NCBI RefSeq assembly: GCF_035605935.1
Contig: NZ_DATNGK010000268.1
Span: 1 to 45,052, forward strand
Reading direction: 5' to 3'
Source of the DNA: Actinocrinis sp035605935
Lineage (GTDB): Bacteria; Actinomycetota; Actinomycetes; Streptomycetales; Catenulisporaceae
Length of the DNA: 45,052 nucleotides
Of the stretch, positions 32,887-40,794 are shown piece after piece. The notes below the pieces were generated by a model. That model was not told the DNA's origin. It saw only the letters and a program-made list of their open reading frames with translations, and did no database searches. The position numbers were made by a program, and so were the translations under genes. Every line of letters begins with the position of its first letter. The first letter of the stretch is position 1.

Positions 32887-33623
32887 ATACGCAGCGCACG
32901 CGGATCGAGCGGGTCGCACAGGCCAAGCAGCCCGCTCTGCTCGCCGTGGCTCACGGTTCGCGCGATCCGCGGCACGCCGCCGCGTTGCGCGGGCTGTTGG
33001 CCGCGGTGCGCCGTGCCAGGCCCGCGCTGCGTGCCGAGCTTGGATTCCTCGACCTGTGCGGCCCCGATGTCCCCACCGCGCTCGCTCGCCTCGTCGCATC
33101 AGAGCACGAAGAGGCCCGCAGCGTCGTCGTGCTGCCGCTCTTTCTCAGTCACGGCTACCACGTCGGTCACGACATCCCGGCTGTCACCGCGCTTGCGCGT
33201 GAATCCGTGCATCGTCCGCCGCGGCTGATCATCGCCGATCCGCTCGGCCCGGATCCGCTTCTCGACGCGGCGATGCAGCGTCGCCTGCGTGAGCAGGGTG
33301 AGTTCGGCGCCGAGTCGGACCTCAGCCTGGTCGTCGCCTCGGCCACGATCGCTGCGACGGAAACGATGGACGCCATCAGGGTGCTGCGGTCCGCCGGCAT
33401 CGGGCCGATCGCCGTCGCCTCGTACTTCCTCGCGCCGGGCCTGCTATACGACCGAGTGCGCACCGACGCGCTCGCCGCGCGCGTACCGATCGCGGCTCCG
33501 CTGACCACTGCGGACGGCGAGCCGCCGGCCGAACTGGTGCAGCTCGTCCTGAATCGCTACGCGCAGGCCGCCGAGGCTCGGCCCTTGGCTTCGCGACTGG
33601 CCGGCGCCGCCGCAGTGGCCTGA
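32883..33623 (+). CDS. Sirohydrochlorin chelatase (CbiX/SirB-type)
   Basis: 246 residues. Two CbiX-like repeats of the class-II chelatase fold; the metal-binding His lie in VAHGSRDP (H24) and FLSHGYHVGHD (H90, H93, H96). It should insert Fe2+ (siroheme) or Co2+ into sirohydrochlorin; with sulfite reductase as the only visible siroheme user, ferrochelation is the likely role. Last gene of the sulfur operon; its stop is 7 bases from the convergent PPK2 stop. Confidence 0.9.
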   Translation: MNTQRTRIERVAQAKQPALLAVAHGSRDPRHAAALRGLLAAVRRARPALRAELGFLDLCGPDVPTALARLVASEHEEARSVVVLPLFLSHGYHVGHDIPAVTALARESVHRPPRLIIADPLGPDPLLDAAMQRRLREQGEFGAESDLSLVVASATIAATETMDAIRVLRSAGIGPIAVASYFLAPGLLYDRVRTDALAARVPIAAPLTTADGEPPAELVQLVLNRYAQAAEARPLASRLAGAAAVA

Positions 33624-33630
33624 TTCACCC

Positions 33631-34962
33631 TCAGCTGGCCAGCACACGCTCGCGCTCGGCCTCGAGGTCGAAATCTCCCGCCGGGTACTGGGGATCGATC
33701 CGCTCAAGGGCCTCGACCAGCAGGCGCGTGACCGCGTAGTTGCGGTACCACTTGTGATCCGCGGGCACGACGTACCACGGGGCGTCCTGCGTCGAGCACT
33801 TCTCCAGCGCGACGCGGTAAGCATCCTGATACTGCGGCCACAGTTCGCGCTCATCGACGTCGCCGGGGTTGTACTTCCAGTGCTTCGCCGGATCCTCCAG
33901 CCGGGCCAGCAGGCGCTCCTTCTGCTCGTCGCGGGAGATGTGCAGGAAGCACTTGACCAGCACCGCGCCGTCCGCGACCAGTTTCTGCTCGAAGCCGTTG
34001 ATCAGCTGGTACCGCCTGCCGATGGTCATCGGCACAGCGAGCTTGCGTACCCGGGCGATCAGCACGTCTTCGTAGTGTGAGCGGTCGAAGATGCCGACCT
34101 CGCCGGCCGTCGGCAGCGCCCTGCGAATGCGCCAGAGGAAGTCGTGCGCGCGCTCTTCCTCGGTGGGCGCCTTGAAGGCGGTCAGCCGGGTTCCGTTCGG
34201 GTCGAGCTGGCCGATGACGTGGCGCACCGTGCCGCCCTTGCCCGAGGTATCCATGCCCTGCAGGACAAGCAGCACCTTGCGACTGCTGTCGCCGCCGCGC
34301 GCCGCCGCGAAAAGTCGTTCCTGGAGCTCTTCGAGCCGCGCCGCCAGCTTCGGCAGTTCGTCCTCGGCCTTATCACGGGAGGAGACGCCCGGTGTGGAAT
34401 CGGGATCGATCGCCGCGAGGTCCACCGCGCCCGCCGGCACGCGCAGCAGCTCACTGAACACCGCCGCTTCGGCGTCAGCCCCCTGCTTCGCCTTTCGCCC
34501 ACCGCTCTTCTTCGCCACAGCCTTCTCCCCCGCCGGCTCCTTCTTCCCAGCCTTTTCCCCCGCAGCCGTCTTCTCCCCGGCCTTCTCCCCCGCGGGCTTC
34601 TTTTCCGCCGCGGCTTTCACCTTCTCAATGCTCTGCGGCGCGATCTGCGGGAAGCCCGCGGTCACCGGCTCCAGTTCGGCCGCACGGTCGAGTTCGGCGA
34701 TGACGATCTCGGCCGCGACCTGCTCCACGAGGCGCTGCGTGCCCTCGGCTCGCTTGAGCTTCACCGACTTGAGCTTCGTCGACCCGTTCGAACGCGCGCT
34801 CTCGCCGGCGCCCGGCTTCGCCACCTCGGCGCGCACGACGGCTTGCGCCTTGCCCGAAGACTTGTCCTTCTTCTTGCCCGCCCGCTTGTCGGCCACGTCG
34901 CTCTTCTTGTGCTTCTCGTCAGCACGGCGCTTGCCGTCGCCCTTGCCCCCAGACTTCGCCAC
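33631..34962 (-). CDS. Polyphosphate kinase 2 family protein with long Lys-rich N-terminal tail
   Basis: 443 residues from a GTG with GAGGAG 7 bases upstream. Residues 1-170 form an unusual tail rich in Lys, Ala, Glu and Gly with repeated AGEKA-type units (for example around 118-150) resembling histone-H1-like or PASK-like tails. The PPK2 domain (about 175-443) has Walker A GMDTSGKGGT (236-245) and DRSHYEDV (293-300). The family transfers phosphate between polyP and nucleotides (AMP/ADP or GDP), typical proteins being about 260-300 residues. The extra tail could bind polyP or nucleic acid or be a target of polyphosphorylation; this is inference. The zapE gene lies upstream on the same strand. 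Confidence 0.88.
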   Translation of the reverse strand: MAKSGGKGDGKRRADEKHKKSDVADKRAGKKKDKSSGKAQAVVRAEVAKPGAGESARSNGSTKLKSVKLKRAEGTQRLVEQVAAEIVIAELDRAAELEPVTAGFPQIAPQSIEKVKAAAEKKPAGEKAGEKTAAGEKAGKKEPAGEKAVAKKSGGRKAKQGADAEAAVFSELLRVPAGAVDLAAIDPDSTPGVSSRDKAEDELPKLAARLEELQERLFAAARGGDSSRKVLLVLQGMDTSGKGGTVRHVIGQLDPNGTRLTAFKAPTEEERAHDFLWRIRRALPTAGEVGIFDRSHYEDVLIARVRKLAVPMTIGRRYQLINGFEQKLVADGAVLVKCFLHISRDEQKERLLARLEDPAKHWKYNPGDVDERELWPQYQDAYRVALEKCSTQDAPWYVVPADHKWYRNYAVTRLLVEALERIDPQYPAGDFDLEAERERVLAS

Positions 34963-35034
34963 GTGACCGCTCCTCAGTCAGCCGAGCCGCGCGCTCGGTC
35001 GTTGACGCGATTCTCGCACTTCACTGCGCGGCAG

Positions 35035-36123
35035 TCAGGACCGCGCCGGAACCAGTGCGGCTCCGGCGCTCGCCAGGGACACCAGCCGCGAGGTCGCGCG
35101 CAGGTATTTCTTCCGGTACCCGCCGGTCAGCAGTTCCGGGGCGAAGAGCTGGTCAACCGGTGCGCCAGCGGCGAGCACGGGGATCGAGCGGTCATACAGC
35201 CGGTCCACCAGGACGACCAGCCGCAGCGCGGCGTTCTGGTCGTCGATTGGACGCAAACCGCTCAGCGCCACCGCGCCGACACCGTCCAGCAGCGCGCCGT
35301 AGCGGCTCGGATGCAGCGTGCTGAGATGGCCGATCAGGTCATCGAAATCGTCTGCGACGCGCCCGGCCTCGTCAGCGTCCAGAAACGCGGCGAGGTCCCC
35401 GTCACTCGCGGGGCTCGGTGCCGCGGCGGCGTCTCGTCTGCGATAGTCCGAGCCCTCGATCCGGAGGGGGGCGAAACGCGCGGCCAGGCCTTGGATCTCA
35501 CGCAGGAAGTCAGCGGCGGCGAATCGCCCCTCGCCTAGCCGATCAGGCAGTGTGTTCGAGGTCGCCGCGAGCTGTACCCCTGCTTCCGCCAACCGGGTGA
35601 GCAGAGTGCTGATGAGCACTGTGTCGCCTGGATCGTCGAGTTCGAATTCGTCGATGCAGATCAGCTCACGGGTCGCCAGTCGCGCGACGCAGGCGGCGAA
35701 ACCGAGGGCCCCGACCAGGTTCGTGTACTCGACGAACGTGCCGTACGCCTTCTGCCCTTCCGTCGCATGCCACAGCGAAGCCAGCAGGTGCGTCTTGCCG
35801 ACTCCGTAGCCGCCGTCGAGGTAGACCCCGGCCTTGCCCTCAAAGCTACCGCTCGCCGAGCCTCCGGCCGCGGACCGGCTCAGCAGCCGTCGAGCCGAGA
35901 ATCGAGATGTGTGCCCCGCGTTCCTGGACCGAGCGGCCCTACCTGCTAGCAGGTCGCGCGCAGCGCTCTGCGATGGCTCTGCGGGGTCGGGTACGTATGT
36001 GTCGAAGCGTGCGGACGCGAAGCGCGGCGGCGGTACAAGCTCCGCGAGCAACCGCTCCGGCGTGACCGTCGGGACGCGCCCGGCCAGGCTCGCCGGCGCC
36101 TCCGTGCCTAAGATCAGCTTCAC
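35035..36123 (-). CDS. zapE: Cell division protein ZapE / AFG1-like ATPase
   Basis: 362 residues. P-loop ATPase of the AFG1/ZapE family: Walker A GGYGVGKTH (104-112) and Walker B LICIDEFELDD (154-164), and the family's TNTLPDRL-like ATSNTLPDRLGEGRF region. The start is a GTG without a strong ribosome site; a TACGAT sequence just upstream could be a -10, so the mRNA may have a short or no leader. In other bacteria ZapE assists Z-ring disassembly under low oxygen or heat, and AFG1 homologues act on mitochondrial membrane proteins. An Arg-Ser-rich linker (about 50-90) sets it apart. Confidence 0.88.
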   Translation of the reverse strand: MKLILGTEAPASLAGRVPTVTPERLLAELVPPPRFASARFDTYVPDPAEPSQSAARDLLAGRAARSRNAGHTSRFSARRLLSRSAAGGSASGSFEGKAGVYLDGGYGVGKTHLLASLWHATEGQKAYGTFVEYTNLVGALGFAACVARLATRELICIDEFELDDPGDTVLISTLLTRLAEAGVQLAATSNTLPDRLGEGRFAAADFLREIQGLAARFAPLRIEGSDYRRRDAAAAPSPASDGDLAAFLDADEAGRVADDFDDLIGHLSTLHPSRYGALLDGVGAVALSGLRPIDDQNAALRLVVLVDRLYDRSIPVLAAGAPVDQLFAPELLTGGYRKKYLRATSRLVSLASAGAALVPARS

Positions 36124-36326
36124 CTATCGATCGTATTTCCGGCGCGGCCTCGGACCGGCCGTCAGCCGCGTGACCTTCCTCTCCATAACTCGTGTTTTCG
36201 CAGTTCAACTGCCATCTGTGAGCGATATCACGGCCCGACCACCGTCGGCCCCACGCGCATTCCGCTCCCATCGACCGTGTCCCCGACACGGCTGCAATAG
36301 TGGCGCCGCTGTGTCACGCTGACTAT

Positions 36327-37079
36327 GTGCGCCAACTGATTCCGCGACCCAACCGAGACGTCGAACCCGATCTGGCCGTGGTGTACGCGTACCCCGGACA
36401 CACCCGCCGCTGGGTGCGGGCGAACATGGTGTCCTCCGCGGACGGCGCGGCGCAGTCAGACGGCAAATCCGGCGGGCTGTCCGGAGAAGCGGACAAGAAG
36501 ATCTTCCGCGCGCTTCGCGGCCTGGCCGACGTCATCCTCGTCGGCGCGACCACGGTGCGCACCGAGGGGTACCGCCAGCCCGCGCAGCCCCGGGAGCCGT
36601 ACGCACGGCTGCGCACGGCCGCGGGCCAGACTCCGGCCGCCGCGATCGCCGTGATCAGCGCGAGCCTCAACCTCGACTTCGACGCGCCGCTCTACCGGGA
36701 GCCGGTCGTGCCCACCATCACCATCACGGTCAGCGATGCTCCCGCCGACCGCCTAGCCGTGGCGCGAGACGCGGGCGAGGTGCTGATCGCGGGCACCGGC
36801 CGTGCCGATGTAGGGCTCGCGATCGACCAGTTGGCGGGATCGGGCCGCGGCCGGATCCTGTGCGAGGGCGGCCCGCATCTACTCGCCGAGGTGGCCCGCG
36901 CGGGCCGTTTGGACGAACTCTGCCTCGCTCTTTCGCCGCAATTGGTGGCCGGTCACGCGCTACGCATCCTCGACGGACCGCCGCTCGAGCCGCCGCTCCC
37001 GCTGGCTCTGCACACGCTCCTCATCGAGGACGGCTTCCTGTTCACCCGGCACCTCGTCACCAACCGGGTGGCGGCCTGA
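36327..37079 (+). CDS. RibD C-terminal-like (pyrimidine reductase family) protein
   Basis: 250 residues from the GTG at 36327, chosen because relatives begin with a V/M-R-x-L-x-P motif (VRQLIPRP); the ORF could extend to a GTG at 36300 and neither has a clear ribosome site. One RibD C-terminal domain with NAD(P)H-binding motif (VSSADGAAQSDGKSGG, then LRGLADVILVGATTVRTEGY) and a C-terminal GGPHLLAEV. It lacks the deaminase domain. Stand-alone members are often annotated as riboflavin or dihydrofolate-like reductases; substrate unknown. Divergent from zapE. Confidence 0.87.
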   Translation: MRQLIPRPNRDVEPDLAVVYAYPGHTRRWVRANMVSSADGAAQSDGKSGGLSGEADKKIFRALRGLADVILVGATTVRTEGYRQPAQPREPYARLRTAAGQTPAAAIAVISASLNLDFDAPLYREPVVPTITITVSDAPADRLAVARDAGEVLIAGTGRADVGLAIDQLAGSGRGRILCEGGPHLLAEVARAGRLDELCLALSPQLVAGHALRILDGPPLEPPLPLALHTLLIEDGFLFTRHLVTNRVAA

Positions 37080-37197
37080 CCGGGGCCTGCGCGACGAGCA
37101 CGATGAATTCTCTGAGTTGCCTCTGAACCCCATTACCGTCCGCTTACCCCACCATCCCGCAGCCCCAAGAGCCGCCCGGCGGCCTTACGCTCGAATC

Positions 37198-37605
37198 ATG
37201 ACCTACGAGGTGACGAAGTCCGAGGACGAGTGGCGCGCCGAGCTTTCCCCGCAGGAGTACCGGGTCCTGCGCCAAGCCGGTACTGAAGCCGCCTTCACCG
37301 GCGAGTACACCGACACCGAGACGGTCGGCGTCTACAAGTGCCGCGCCTGCGGTAACGAGCTGTTCCGTTCGGACACTAAGTTCCATTCGCACTGCGGCTG
37401 GCCGTCGTTCTTCGACCCGGCCGACTCGAAGGCCGTCGAAGTGCTGCAAGACCGCTCCTTCGGCATGGTCCGCACCGAGGTCCGCTGCGCCCGCTGTGGC
37501 TCCCACCTCGGCCACGTCTTCGAGGGCGAGGGCTACCCGACCCCGACCGACCAGCGCTACTGCATCAACTCCATCAGCCTGACCCTCGAACCGGCCGAGG
37601 AGTAG
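37198..37605 (+). CDS. msrB: Peptide methionine-(R)-S-oxide reductase MsrB
   Basis: 135 residues; the ATG at 37198 fits the family's start better than the ORF's earlier ATG. Zn2+ ligands C48, C51, C97 and C100; catalytic C122 in RYCINS; HCGWPSFF (C66) is a possible resolving site. Repairs Met-R-sulfoxide in oxidised proteins. Alone in its own transcription unit, convergent with the antitoxin gene through a shared hairpin. Confidence 0.95.
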   Translation: MTYEVTKSEDEWRAELSPQEYRVLRQAGTEAAFTGEYTDTETVGVYKCRACGNELFRSDTKFHSHCGWPSFFDPADSKAVEVLQDRSFGMVRTEVRCARCGSHLGHVFEGEGYPTPTDQRYCINSISLTLEPAEE

Positions 37606-37644
37606 GCCAGCGTCAGCGCCCGGCGAGGTGTCGCAGCAGCCGAC

Positions 37645-37672
37645 ATCACGCCGCGGTCGTACGCGGCGTGAT
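37645..37672. terminator. Bidirectional hairpin between msrB and the antitoxin gene
   Basis: ATCACGCCGCG (37645-37655) pairs perfectly over 11 bp with 37662-37672 around a 6-base loop (GTCGTA). It overlaps the antitoxin stop. No T-run; a likely shared terminator for the convergent genes. Confidence 0.55.
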
Positions 37673-37945
37673 CGTCACGGCAAGGTTCGCACCAAGCGCG
37701 GCGGCGAGGCGCTCAAGCACGGGAAGCGTCGGAACCGTACCGCCGGCCTCGAACCGCGCCACCGCAGACTGGGTCATCGCTGCTCGGTTGGCGAGTTCGG
37801 ACTGGCTCCAGCCCGCCTCTTCTCGCAGCAGCCGGACAGTGCGGCCGAGTTCGAACGCGAGCCTTGCCGCCTCGTACGCTTCAGGCGCTCCAGTCTCCGC
37901 CATTCGGCGGGCACGCAGCTCGGTCCAGTCAGTGCGATCACTCAT
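37646..37945 (-). CDS. HigA-type XRE-family antitoxin
   Basis: 99 residues; GAGGAGG is 7 bases upstream of the ATG. XRE HTH at about residues 32-90 (LGRTVRLLREEAGWSQSELA, then MTQSAVARFEAGG). A 30-residue N-terminal helical part (LRARRMAETGAPEAYEAAR) matches toxin-binding regions of HigA-like antitoxins. The cognate toxin gene upstream is decayed. The 20-bp palindrome at 38075-38094 is probably its operator. Confidence 0.85.
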   Translation of the reverse strand: MSDRTDWTELRARRMAETGAPEAYEAARLAFELGRTVRLLREEAGWSQSELANRAAMTQSAVARFEAGGTVPTLPVLERLAAALGANLAVTITPRTTAA

Positions 37946-37975
37946 GCCTCAACCTCCTCGTCGGCCGTGTGCGCC

Positions 37976-38083
37976 TCAGCGATGCATCGAGTCATAGAAC
38001 GCCGTGTGAGCGAATTGCTCAGTAACAAGCGTCTCCAACCACAGCCTGACCTCTTCTTCCAGCTCTACCCCAAGCCATAGCAT
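37976..38083 (-). pseudogene. Truncated HigB/RelE-type toxin remnant
   Basis: An in-frame ATG at 38083 (within the palindrome) starts 35 codons whose N-terminus VELEEEVRLWLETL and following EQFAHTAFY match the beginning of HigB/RelE-like toxins (about 100 residues). The frame then stops. In another frame, a tail ending AHTADEEVEA overlaps the antitoxin ATG (ATGA), as expected for the original toxin end. So the middle of the gene was deleted with a frameshift. The toxin is almost surely inactive. Confidence 0.7.
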
Positions 38084-38094
38084 CGATGCTATGG
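38075..38094. promoter_or_regulatory. 20-bp perfect palindrome, candidate TA operator
   Basis: CCATAGCATCGATGCTATGG is a perfect 20-bp inverted repeat spanning the toxin-remnant start. XRE antitoxins often bind such palindromes to repress their operon. The 38095-38341 gap to ureAB holds no further gene I can support. Confidence 0.75.
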
Positions 38095-38341
38095 AGACTT
38101 AGGGACCAGGGGTGGCCGACACAACGGACATTCACTCGATCTTGTGACGCTGACGCTTTGCAGGTCGGCAGGCGCAGCGGCGAAACGCGCACAGCTTGAC
38201 CAGCGAGATCCTTTGCGGACCCGCCGGGGATGCGGTTGGCTGGATCGCAGCCGCCGCGGCGCGTGCGCGCTGGCGTGTCAGCCGTTGCCGCCGGGCGGCC
38301 ATCAGTGCAAGTTGCGACTCGTCGTCCTCGCGGGAGCCCGG

Positions 38342-39085
38342 ATGCGCTTGACCCCGACGGAGCGGGACCGGCTGCTGCTGTTCACCGCGGCGCAACTGGC
38401 TCGCGCCCGACGCGCCCGAGGCCTGCTGTTGAACGTGCCCGAAGCGACCGCGTTGATCGCCGACACGGTATGCGAGGCCGCACGCGACGGGCTACGGCTG
38501 GCCGAGGCGGTCGAGGCCGGGCGCACGGTGCTTTCCGCCGCCGAGGTGCTGCCCGGCGTACCGGACATCGTCACCGAAGTGCAGGTCGAAGCGGTCTTCG
38601 ACGACGGGACGCGGCTGGCCATCGTCTCGGAGCCGTTCCGCGGCGCCTCACTCGGCGGGCGTGCGCCGGGGGCCATCCTGCCGCGCGAGGAGCGGGACGA
38701 CGCGCGGAGCAGCCCGTGGGAAGCGGAACGCAGCGCGCCTCCAGCCCCAATCGCGACGCTGCCAGTCGTCAACATCGGCGAGGTACCCATCTCGGTCACC
38801 AGCCACTTCCACTTCTTCGAGGTCAACCGGCGGCTGGCATTCGACCGCGCCGCCGCGTACGGCCTGCGGCTCGACATCCCGGCCGGTTCCTCGACGCGCT
38901 TCGAGCCGGGCGCCGTCGTCGAGGTCGCGCTCGTGCCGATCGGCGGGGCGCGTGTCGCGATCGGGTTCTCCGGCCTCGTCGACGGTCCGCTGGACGCCCC
39001 GGGGGCGCGCGAGGCCGCGCTCGCTCGAGCACGGGCCGAGGGTTACACGATGGCCTTCGGTGAGGCCGGGGACGGCGCGCGATGA
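38342..39085 (+). CDS. ureAB: Fused urease gamma/beta subunit (UreAB-type)
   Basis: 247 residues from the ATG at 38342 (GGGAG upstream); the ORF's earlier ATG (38144) gives an implausible Cys-rich extension. Gamma part (1-100): LTPTERDRLLL, NVPEATALI, GVPDIVTEVQVEAVFDDGT. A 43-residue linker (100-142) is flexible. Beta part (143-215): ISVTSHFHFFEVNRRLAF, GLRLDIPAGSSTRFEPG. Structural subunit of a urease-type complex with the UreC-like alpha next to it. Stop overlaps ureC ATG (ATGA). Confidence 0.93.
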   Translation: MRLTPTERDRLLLFTAAQLARARRARGLLLNVPEATALIADTVCEAARDGLRLAEAVEAGRTVLSAAEVLPGVPDIVTEVQVEAVFDDGTRLAIVSEPFRGASLGGRAPGAILPREERDDARSSPWEAERSAPPAPIATLPVVNIGEVPISVTSHFHFFEVNRRLAFDRAAAYGLRLDIPAGSSTRFEPGAVVEVALVPIGGARVAIGFSGLVDGPLDAPGAREAALARARAEGYTMAFGEAGDGAR

Positions 39086-40779
39086 GCAGCCTCGAACCAC
39101 GCGACTACGTGTCCGTACACGGCGCGCGCAAGGGCGACCGCATCCGTCTCGGCGACACGAACCTGGTCATCGAGGTCGAAGACGACGCGCAGGAACCGGG
39201 CTCGGAATTCCTGGCCGGCTTCGGCAAGACCGCCCGTGACGGACTGCACCTCAAGGCCGCCTCGGTCGCCGCGACCTGCGACCTAGTCATCAGCAACGTC
39301 GTGGTCATCGATGCCGCTCTCGGCATCCGCAAGGTCTCGATCGGCATCCGCGACGGCCGGATCCACGCGATCGGGCGCGCCGGGAACCCGGACACGCTCG
39401 ACGGCGTGGATATCGTCGTCGGCACCGGGACCGCGATCGTGTCCGGCGAAGGGCTGATCGCGACGGCAGGAGCGATCGACACCCATGTGCACCTGCTCTC
39501 GCCGCGCATCATGGAGGCTTCGCTGGCCTCGGGTGTGACCACGATCATCGGGCAGGAATTCGGTCCCGTGTGGGGCGTCGGGGTCAACTCACCGTGGGCG
39601 CTGCGGCACTCCTTCAACGCGTTCGACGCCTGGCCGGTCAACATCGGCTTCCTGGCTCGCGGCTCATCCTCCGATCCGGCGCCGCTGATCGAGGCGCTGG
39701 CCGAGGGCGGCGCGTCCGGCTTCAAGGTGCACGAGGACATGGGCGCGCACGCTCGCGCCCTGGACACCGCGCTGCGCGTCGCCGAGGACTTCGACGTTCA
39801 GGTCGCGGTGCACACGGATGGCCTGAACGAGGCGTTGAGCGTGGAGGACACGCTGTCCGTGTTGGAAGGGCGGACCATTCACGCGTTTCACATCGAGGGC
39901 TGCGGAGGCGGACACGTGCCGAACGTGCTGCGGCTGGCCGGCGAACCGAACATCATCGGCTCCTCGACCAACCCGACGCTGCCGTTCGGCCGGGACGCGA
40001 TCGGCGAGCACTTCGGCATGATCGTCTCAGCGCACGGACTTAAAACGGACCTGCCCGGAGACGCCGCCCTCGCCCGCGACCGGATCCGCGCCGGAACGAT
40101 GGGCGCCGAGGACGTGCTACACGACCTTGGCGTCATCCCGATCACATCCTCCGACGCGCAGGGCATGGGACGCGCTGGAGAGACGGTCAGGCGCACGTTC
40201 GCCGTCGCGGACAAGATGAAGACCGAGCGCGATACGGGGAACTCGGCGCGCGACAACTCCATGCACGACAACGATCGCGTGCTGCGGTACATCGCCAAGC
40301 TGACGGTCAATCCGGCGATCGCGCACGGCCTCTCCCACGAAATCGGCACGCTCGAAGTCGGCAAGGTAGCGGACATCGTGCTGTGGAACCCCTCCTCATT
40401 CGCCGCCAAGCCGTACCTGGTCCTCAAAGCCGGGTTCCCGGCGTACGGCGTGGTCGGCGACCCGAACGCGTCCACCGACCGTTGTGAACCGCTCGTCTAC
40501 GGCCCGCAATTCGGCGGGCACGGCGCGACTGCCGCAGACCTCTCCATCGCCTTCGTCGCCGACGCGGCCGTACAGTCCGCCGCCGACCTCATGCCAACGC
40601 GCCGACGCCGAGTCGCGGTCCGCGGCACCCGCGGCATCGGTCCAGGCGCCATGATCCGCAACAGCCGCACCGGCGCGGTACGGGTCGATCCGGCCACCGG
40701 CCGAGTCACCCTCGACGGCGCGCCGATCGAATCAGCCCCCGCAGATTCCGTCCCCCTCTCCCGCCTCTACTTCCTGTAG
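39082..40779 (+). CDS. ureC: Divergent urease alpha (UreC-like) subunit
   Basis: 565 residues. Nickel site residues are all present: H135 and H137 (THVHLLSP), carbamylatable K215 (FKVHED), H244 (AVHTD), H270 (AFHIEG), D358 (SSDAQ), with H217 and the flap His at H318, aligned to the catalytic His320 of Klebsiella urease by the constant -2 offset. The flap Cys319 aligns to A317 (IVSAHGL instead of VCHHLD). The segment between the HVH motif and K215 is three residues shorter than in canonical ureases and reads GQEFGPVWGVGV, different from the usual GGGTGP...ATTCTPGPW. KVHEDM replaces KIHEDW. No ureDEFG genes are near. It may hydrolyse urea or a substituted urea. Agmatine deiminase follows after 15 bases. 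Confidence 0.92.
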   Translation: MSSLEPRDYVSVHGARKGDRIRLGDTNLVIEVEDDAQEPGSEFLAGFGKTARDGLHLKAASVAATCDLVISNVVVIDAALGIRKVSIGIRDGRIHAIGRAGNPDTLDGVDIVVGTGTAIVSGEGLIATAGAIDTHVHLLSPRIMEASLASGVTTIIGQEFGPVWGVGVNSPWALRHSFNAFDAWPVNIGFLARGSSSDPAPLIEALAEGGASGFKVHEDMGAHARALDTALRVAEDFDVQVAVHTDGLNEALSVEDTLSVLEGRTIHAFHIEGCGGGHVPNVLRLAGEPNIIGSSTNPTLPFGRDAIGEHFGMIVSAHGLKTDLPGDAALARDRIRAGTMGAEDVLHDLGVIPITSSDAQGMGRAGETVRRTFAVADKMKTERDTGNSARDNSMHDNDRVLRYIAKLTVNPAIAHGLSHEIGTLEVGKVADIVLWNPSSFAAKPYLVLKAGFPAYGVVGDPNASTDRCEPLVYGPQFGGHGATAADLSIAFVADAAVQSAADLMPTRRRRVAVRGTRGIGPGAMIRNSRTGAVRVDPATGRVTLDGAPIESAPADSVPLSRLYFL

Positions 40780-40794
40780 GAGCCACGCCGCGCC

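Noticed and set aside
38144..38341. 66-residue N-terminal extension of the urease gamma-beta gene
   Set aside because: Cys/Arg-rich without homology; ATG at 38342 has GGGAG and the canonical urease start MRLTPTE.
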